From: an uncultured Lachnospiraceae bacterium
GTDB taxonomy: Bacteria > Bacillota > Clostridia > Lachnospirales > Anaerotignaceae
Reading direction: 5' to 3'
NCBI GenBank assembly: GCA_944383855.1
Contig: CALWRB010000054.1
Coordinates: 1 to 64,000 of the forward strand
DNA: 64,000 nucleotides
The notes under the pieces were generated by a model. The model ran no database searches, was not told the origin of the DNA, and saw nothing but the letters and a program-made list of their open reading frames with translations. The translations under genes and the position numbers were made by a program. Positions within the stretch are counted from its first letter, which is position 1. Every line of letters starts with the position of its first letter. Below, piece by piece: positions 61,428 through 64,000 of this stretch.

Positions 61428-61746
61428 TATCATCAGAGATTTGGCTGCACTGTATCAAGATGGAACGGCCAGCGAAAGCAGCTGCACAGCTGTCAGACAG
61501 CATTTGCGCCATTGTCCGCAATGCAGGCAGTATTATCGGATCTGTGCATTAAAAGAAACAAAGCAACGAGGATTTGGAAAAATAAACATACCAAAACAAG
61601 GAGAGATCATGGGCAATTACGAGGCGTTAGCGAAGCGCATCAAGCGCAGGAGAATGCTGACAACAGCGGTTTGCGCGGCATATGTGTGGGTTTCGGTCGC
61701 GGCATTTTCCGTATTGCTGTTTGTAAGAAGCAGGAACAGGAGATAA
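61414..61746 (+). CDS. Putative zinc-finger anti-sigma factor
   Basis: A 110-residue protein. The N-terminal half has the ZAS-type motif H-x3-C-x2-C in HLRHCPQC (about 30-37) with a preceding cysteine; the C-terminal half has one transmembrane helix (about 82-103). This layout matches membrane anti-sigma factors that hold an ECF sigma in the cytoplasm. It overlaps the sigma gene by 14 bases, supporting a pair. The extracytoplasmic part is only a few residues, so signal sensing may be by proteolysis or a partner. Confidence 0.82.
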   Translation: MSYCDIIRDLAALYQDGTASESSCTAVRQHLRHCPQCRQYYRICALKETKQRGFGKINIPKQGEIMGNYEALAKRIKRRRMLTTAVCAAYVWVSVAAFSVLLFVRSRNRR

Positions 61747-61801
61747 ATCCGATTTCAGACATACCTAAACCGCGGGCGATTCGTCGGTTTGAGAAGTGAG
61801 A

Positions 61802-61842
61802 GGTTTGTGATCTGCATATCGCAGAGAGCAAGCCTTTTTTCT
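61802..61842 (+). terminator. Terminator of the sigma/anti-sigma pair
   Basis: GGTTTG (61802-61807) pairs with CAAGCC (61829-61834) and TCTGC with GCAGA inside, followed by TTTTTTC. Confidence 0.75.
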
Positions 61843-62119
61843 TTCCGCTGTCGGAAAAACGAAAAGATGGGGCAAAATTACGAGATGGGTCGCTGCGGAA
61901 GGTTTCCGTTTTTCGGCAAAAAATAAAAGTGTTTTATTTTTGAACGATATATACGGGATTTTCCGGCGGAGAGGAAAAGGCGTGCATCATTCGGGGAGAA
62001 AGAAAAAGCAGGCTTTTTTATGCACATGACAGAAAAAGGATTTTGCTCCGAAAAGAAGTGCATTTTTTTGCGAAAAGATTGTAGAATTTTTACATTTTTT
62101 CTAAATATAAGAAGAAGCA
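61843..62119 (+). other. Intergenic region with an AT palindrome
   Basis: AT-rich DNA without a supported gene. AAAAATAAAA (61919-61928) and TTTTATTTTT (61932-61941) form a 10-bp palindrome around GTG. A GTGCAT/ATGCAC-closed hairpin lies near 61983-62025. Confidence 0.4.
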
Positions 62120-62147
62120 TTGATTTTCAATTAAAATGCGCTAAAAT
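62120..62147 (+). promoter_or_regulatory. Promoter of the XRE-cupin regulator
   Basis: TTGATT (62120-62125), 16-base spacer, TAAAAT (62142-62147). Confidence 0.6.
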
Positions 62148-62179
62148 ATATATAGATATATTAAAAAGGAGGCGGAAGA

Positions 62180-62737
62180 ATGCTTGGTGAAAGAATTAAA
62201 TTGGCGCGAATGGAAAAGGGAATGACAGCAAAAGAACTTGCCGAACGTTCGGAAGTGACGCCGGGTTATATCTCGCAGATCGAGCGGGATCTGATCAGTC
62301 CGTCTCTTTCTGTTCTGATGCGCATTGTAGAGGCATTGGAGGTGCCGATCGTATCTTTGTTTTCCGAGGAAGCCAAGGAAGAAGTTACGGTCACGACCAA
62401 AGAAAGCAGAACGACGATCAAATTTCCCGATAACAATATGGAATACCAGTTTATGACCCCCTACAGCAGGAACAAAGACATCTGCACACAGATGGAAGTG
62501 CTCTTTTTCCGTCTGGAACCGAAAACATGGGGCAGTGCGAAGGTGCAGATCCATGAGGAAGCAGGGGAGTGTGTATATTTGCTTTCCGGTCATTTGCAGT
62601 ACCATATCCATGATAAAATATATGACCTGAAAGCGGGGGACTGCATTTATATTCCGCCCTGCACGCCGCATCAGATGTTCAATCCGGGAGAAACGGAAAC
62701 TACCGGCATCGGGATCATTTCCCCTGCGGTCTACTGA
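62180..62737 (+). CDS. XRE-family transcriptional regulator with cupin domain
   Basis: A 185-residue regulator. The N-terminal helix-turn-helix (about 1-60) has GMTAKELAERSEVTPGYISQ and the C-terminal cupin barrel (about 110-180) has VYLLSGHLQYHI and the IYIPPCTPHQMF strand with the conserved proline and histidine. This is the PuuR/SutR type, which often senses amino acids, polyamines or sugars. GGAGG precedes the ATG. It lies 144 bases before a class III aminotransferase that it may control. Confidence 0.9.
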   Translation: MLGERIKLARMEKGMTAKELAERSEVTPGYISQIERDLISPSLSVLMRIVEALEVPIVSLFSEEAKEEVTVTTKESRTTIKFPDNNMEYQFMTPYSRNKDICTQMEVLFFRLEPKTWGSAKVQIHEEAGECVYLLSGHLQYHIHDKIYDLKAGDCIYIPPCTPHQMFNPGETETTGIGIISPAVY

Positions 62738-62777
62738 AAAAAAACAGTGCGCCGGCAAAGGGCAGAAGCGCAGATAA

Positions 62778-62806
62778 TTGACAAAAAAACGGAAAAAGGA
62801 TACTAT
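62778..62806 (+). promoter_or_regulatory. Promoter of the class III aminotransferase
   Basis: TTGACA (62778-62783), 17-base spacer, TACTAT (62801-62806). Confidence 0.8.
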
Positions 62807-62881
62807 ACTTTTGAGAACAAAAGACAGAGGTCTTTTGCTGTTGCAAAAAGTATGACAAAAATGATTAAGGAGTGGATCCCA

Positions 62882-64000
62882 ATGAGCAAAAATAATGCAA
62901 AGTGTATGGAATGGGTGGAAAGAGATAATAAAGTAATTTCCCCTTGTTCTCATCTGTCTTACTACCCTTTGGTAGTCGCAAGCGGAAAAGATGAGATCCT
63001 GTACGATGAAGACGGAAACGAATACATCGACTTTTTGGCAAGTGCGTCTTCCCTGAACTTGGGTACTTGCAATGATGTTGTGACAAAAGCGATCAAAGAA
63101 CAGTTGGAAAAATATACTCAGTATTGCGCTCCTTATGCATATAATGTACCGACCATCGAATACGCGGAGCGTCTGGTTTCCGTATACCCCGGCGGCGTTC
63201 CCGCCAAGGTTTGCTACGGCAACTGCGGTTCTGATGCGAATGATGCTGCTGTAAAATTTGCCAGAGCTTATACCGGCAGAAAGAAAATCATTACATTCAT
63301 CAACGCGTATCACGGAAGTACATACGGTTCTTGCTCTTTGACCGCTGTGACCACCCGTATGCGTGCGAAAATGGGTCCTTTCCTGCCGGAAGTATATCAC
63401 TTCCCGTTCTTTGGCGCGGGAATAGATGATGAAACCTGCGAAAAAGAGTGCGTAAAGGAAATGGAAACCGCATTTGCGACTTATCTGCCTGCAGAAGAAG
63501 TTGCGGCTGTGATCATTGAACCGGTACAGGGCGACGCAGGTTTGATCGCGGCACACCCCATTTTCATGAAAAAACTGTATGAACTTTGCAAAAAACACGG
63601 CATTCTCTTTATTTCCGAAGAAGTACAGCAGGCTTTCTACCGCACCGGTAAGATGTTCAGCATTGAGCATTATGGTATCATTCCCGACGGTATCGTTATG
63701 GGTAAATCCATTGGCGGCAGCTTGACACTGGGTGCATTTATGGCAAGAGCGGAGATTTTGGACTGCCTGCCCGCACCTGCGCATCTGTTTACACTGGCAG
63801 GTAACGCACTTTCCTGTGCAGCCGGCAAAGCATCGTTTGATTATATGCAGACAGCGGAATTCCAGAACCGTTTGAAAGAAAACGAAGTAATCATGCTGGA
63901 ATGCCTGACTGCACTGCAGGAAAAATATCCAAATCTGGCGGGAGAAATCCGCGGTATCGGTATGTCCAGAGGTCTGGCGATCGATCATGTAGACCCTGTA
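62882..64000 (+). CDS. Class III aminotransferase (GABA/ornithine type), 3' end outside window
   Basis: The first 373 codons of a PLP enzyme; the frame is open to the window end. GSDANDAAVKFARAYTGRKK (about 118-137), NAYHGSTYG and the Schiff-base lysine in IVMGKSIGGSLTLGAF (about 272-287) define class III. In the usual DEVQ segment, which holds the PLP ring nitrogen, it has EEVQ (ISEEVQQAFYRTG). AAGGAG precedes the ATG at 62882. Substrate may be an omega-amino acid such as 4-aminobutyrate or ornithine; position after an XRE-cupin regulator fits a catabolic role. Confidence 0.9.
   Translation, partial: MSKNNAKCMEWVERDNKVISPCSHLSYYPLVVASGKDEILYDEDGNEYIDFLASASSLNLGTCNDVVTKAIKEQLEKYTQYCAPYAYNVPTIEYAERLVSVYPGGVPAKVCYGNCGSDANDAAVKFARAYTGRKKIITFINAYHGSTYGSCSLTAVTTRMRAKMGPFLPEVYHFPFFGAGIDDETCEKECVKEMETAFATYLPAEEVAAVIIEPVQGDAGLIAAHPIFMKKLYELCKKHGILFISEEVQQAFYRTGKMFSIEHYGIIPDGIVMGKSIGGSLTLGAFMARAEILDCLPAPAHLFTLAGNALSCAAGKASFDYMQTAEFQNRLKENEVIMLECLTALQEKYPNLAGEIRGIGMSRGLAIDHVDPV

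Noticed and set aside
62141-63988. Minus-strand open frame of about 615 codons
   Set aside because: Antisense to the XRE-cupin regulator and class III aminotransferase, both of which have clear family motifs and promoters on the + strand.

Overview
The window reads as a chromosomal segment of an endospore-forming, obligately anaerobic Bacillota (Clostridia, probably the Lachnospirales/Anaerotignum neighbourhood). The evidence is spo0A, spoIVB and spoIIM, a ferredoxin-linked 2-oxoacid oxidoreductase, Clostridia-type operon orders, strong AGGAGG ribosome binding sites, and moderate GC genes with AT-rich intergenic DNA. The genus is an inference; no rRNA gene is present to confirm it. Nearly everything is on the + strand. 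No tRNA, rRNA, CRISPR array, IS element or prophage was seen.

Layout. (1) 1-6629: aromatic amino acid operon, tyrA (truncated by the window edge)-aroB-aroA-aroC-pheA-aroQ-aminotransferase, followed by a HAD phosphatase and a DUF554 membrane protein. (2) 8143-21520: the translation and RNA superoperon rimP-nusA-rnpM-ylxQ-infB-rbfA-nrnA-truB-ribF-(EamA transporter)-rpsO-pnp, then an M16 peptidase. A near-perfect 32-bp RNA hairpin lies in front of pnp. (3) 21588-24383: DUF378 protein, dapF, hflX, and a small orphan gene. (4) 24384-25534: a 1.1-kb region with a candidate structured RNA, an 86-codon minus-strand gene whose promoter contains a LexA-type SOS box, and a 15-bp inverted repeat. (5) 25535-28857: P-loop ATPase plus a four-subunit 2-oxoacid:ferredoxin oxidoreductase. 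(6) 29190-30836: lipoprotein thioredoxin, a 48-aa CXXC membrane protein and a NapH-like membrane iron-sulfur protein, probably a redox relay. (7) 31099-39662: a duplicated 65-bp intergenic repeat, then zapA (with a long repetitive coiled coil)-U32 protein-FtsW/RodA-PBP-patatin-PrsW. The FtsW/RodA gene carries a run of 15 T.

(8) 39736-40503: NUDIX hydrolase and an acidic small membrane protein. (9) 40609-46839: glycolytic operon cggR-pgk-tpiA-gpmI-eno, lacking the gap gene normally found after cggR. Its leader has a promoter, a 5'-end attenuator-like hairpin and a recognisable CggR operator. (10) 46840-51670: GntR regulator (minus strand) divergent from an SDR dehydrogenase and a three-part TRAP transporter, an accessory catabolic locus. 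(11) 51783-57945: spoIVB, spo0A, an aspartate-type aminotransferase, nudF, spoIIM (start codon buried in a hairpin) and xerD. (12) 58110-64000: a DJ-1/PfpI gene (minus) with a candidate structured leader RNA, a PrpR/NtrC-like regulator with an apparently dead ATPase domain, an ECF sigma/anti-sigma pair, an XRE-cupin regulator, and a class III aminotransferase cut by the window end.

The most rewarding items for follow-up are the SOS-box gene, the structured RNA candidates, the spoIIM start-codon hairpin, the degenerate PrpR-type regulator, the cggR leader, the 15-T tract and the duplicated repeat. All family assignments were made by reading the sequence; no database search was run.
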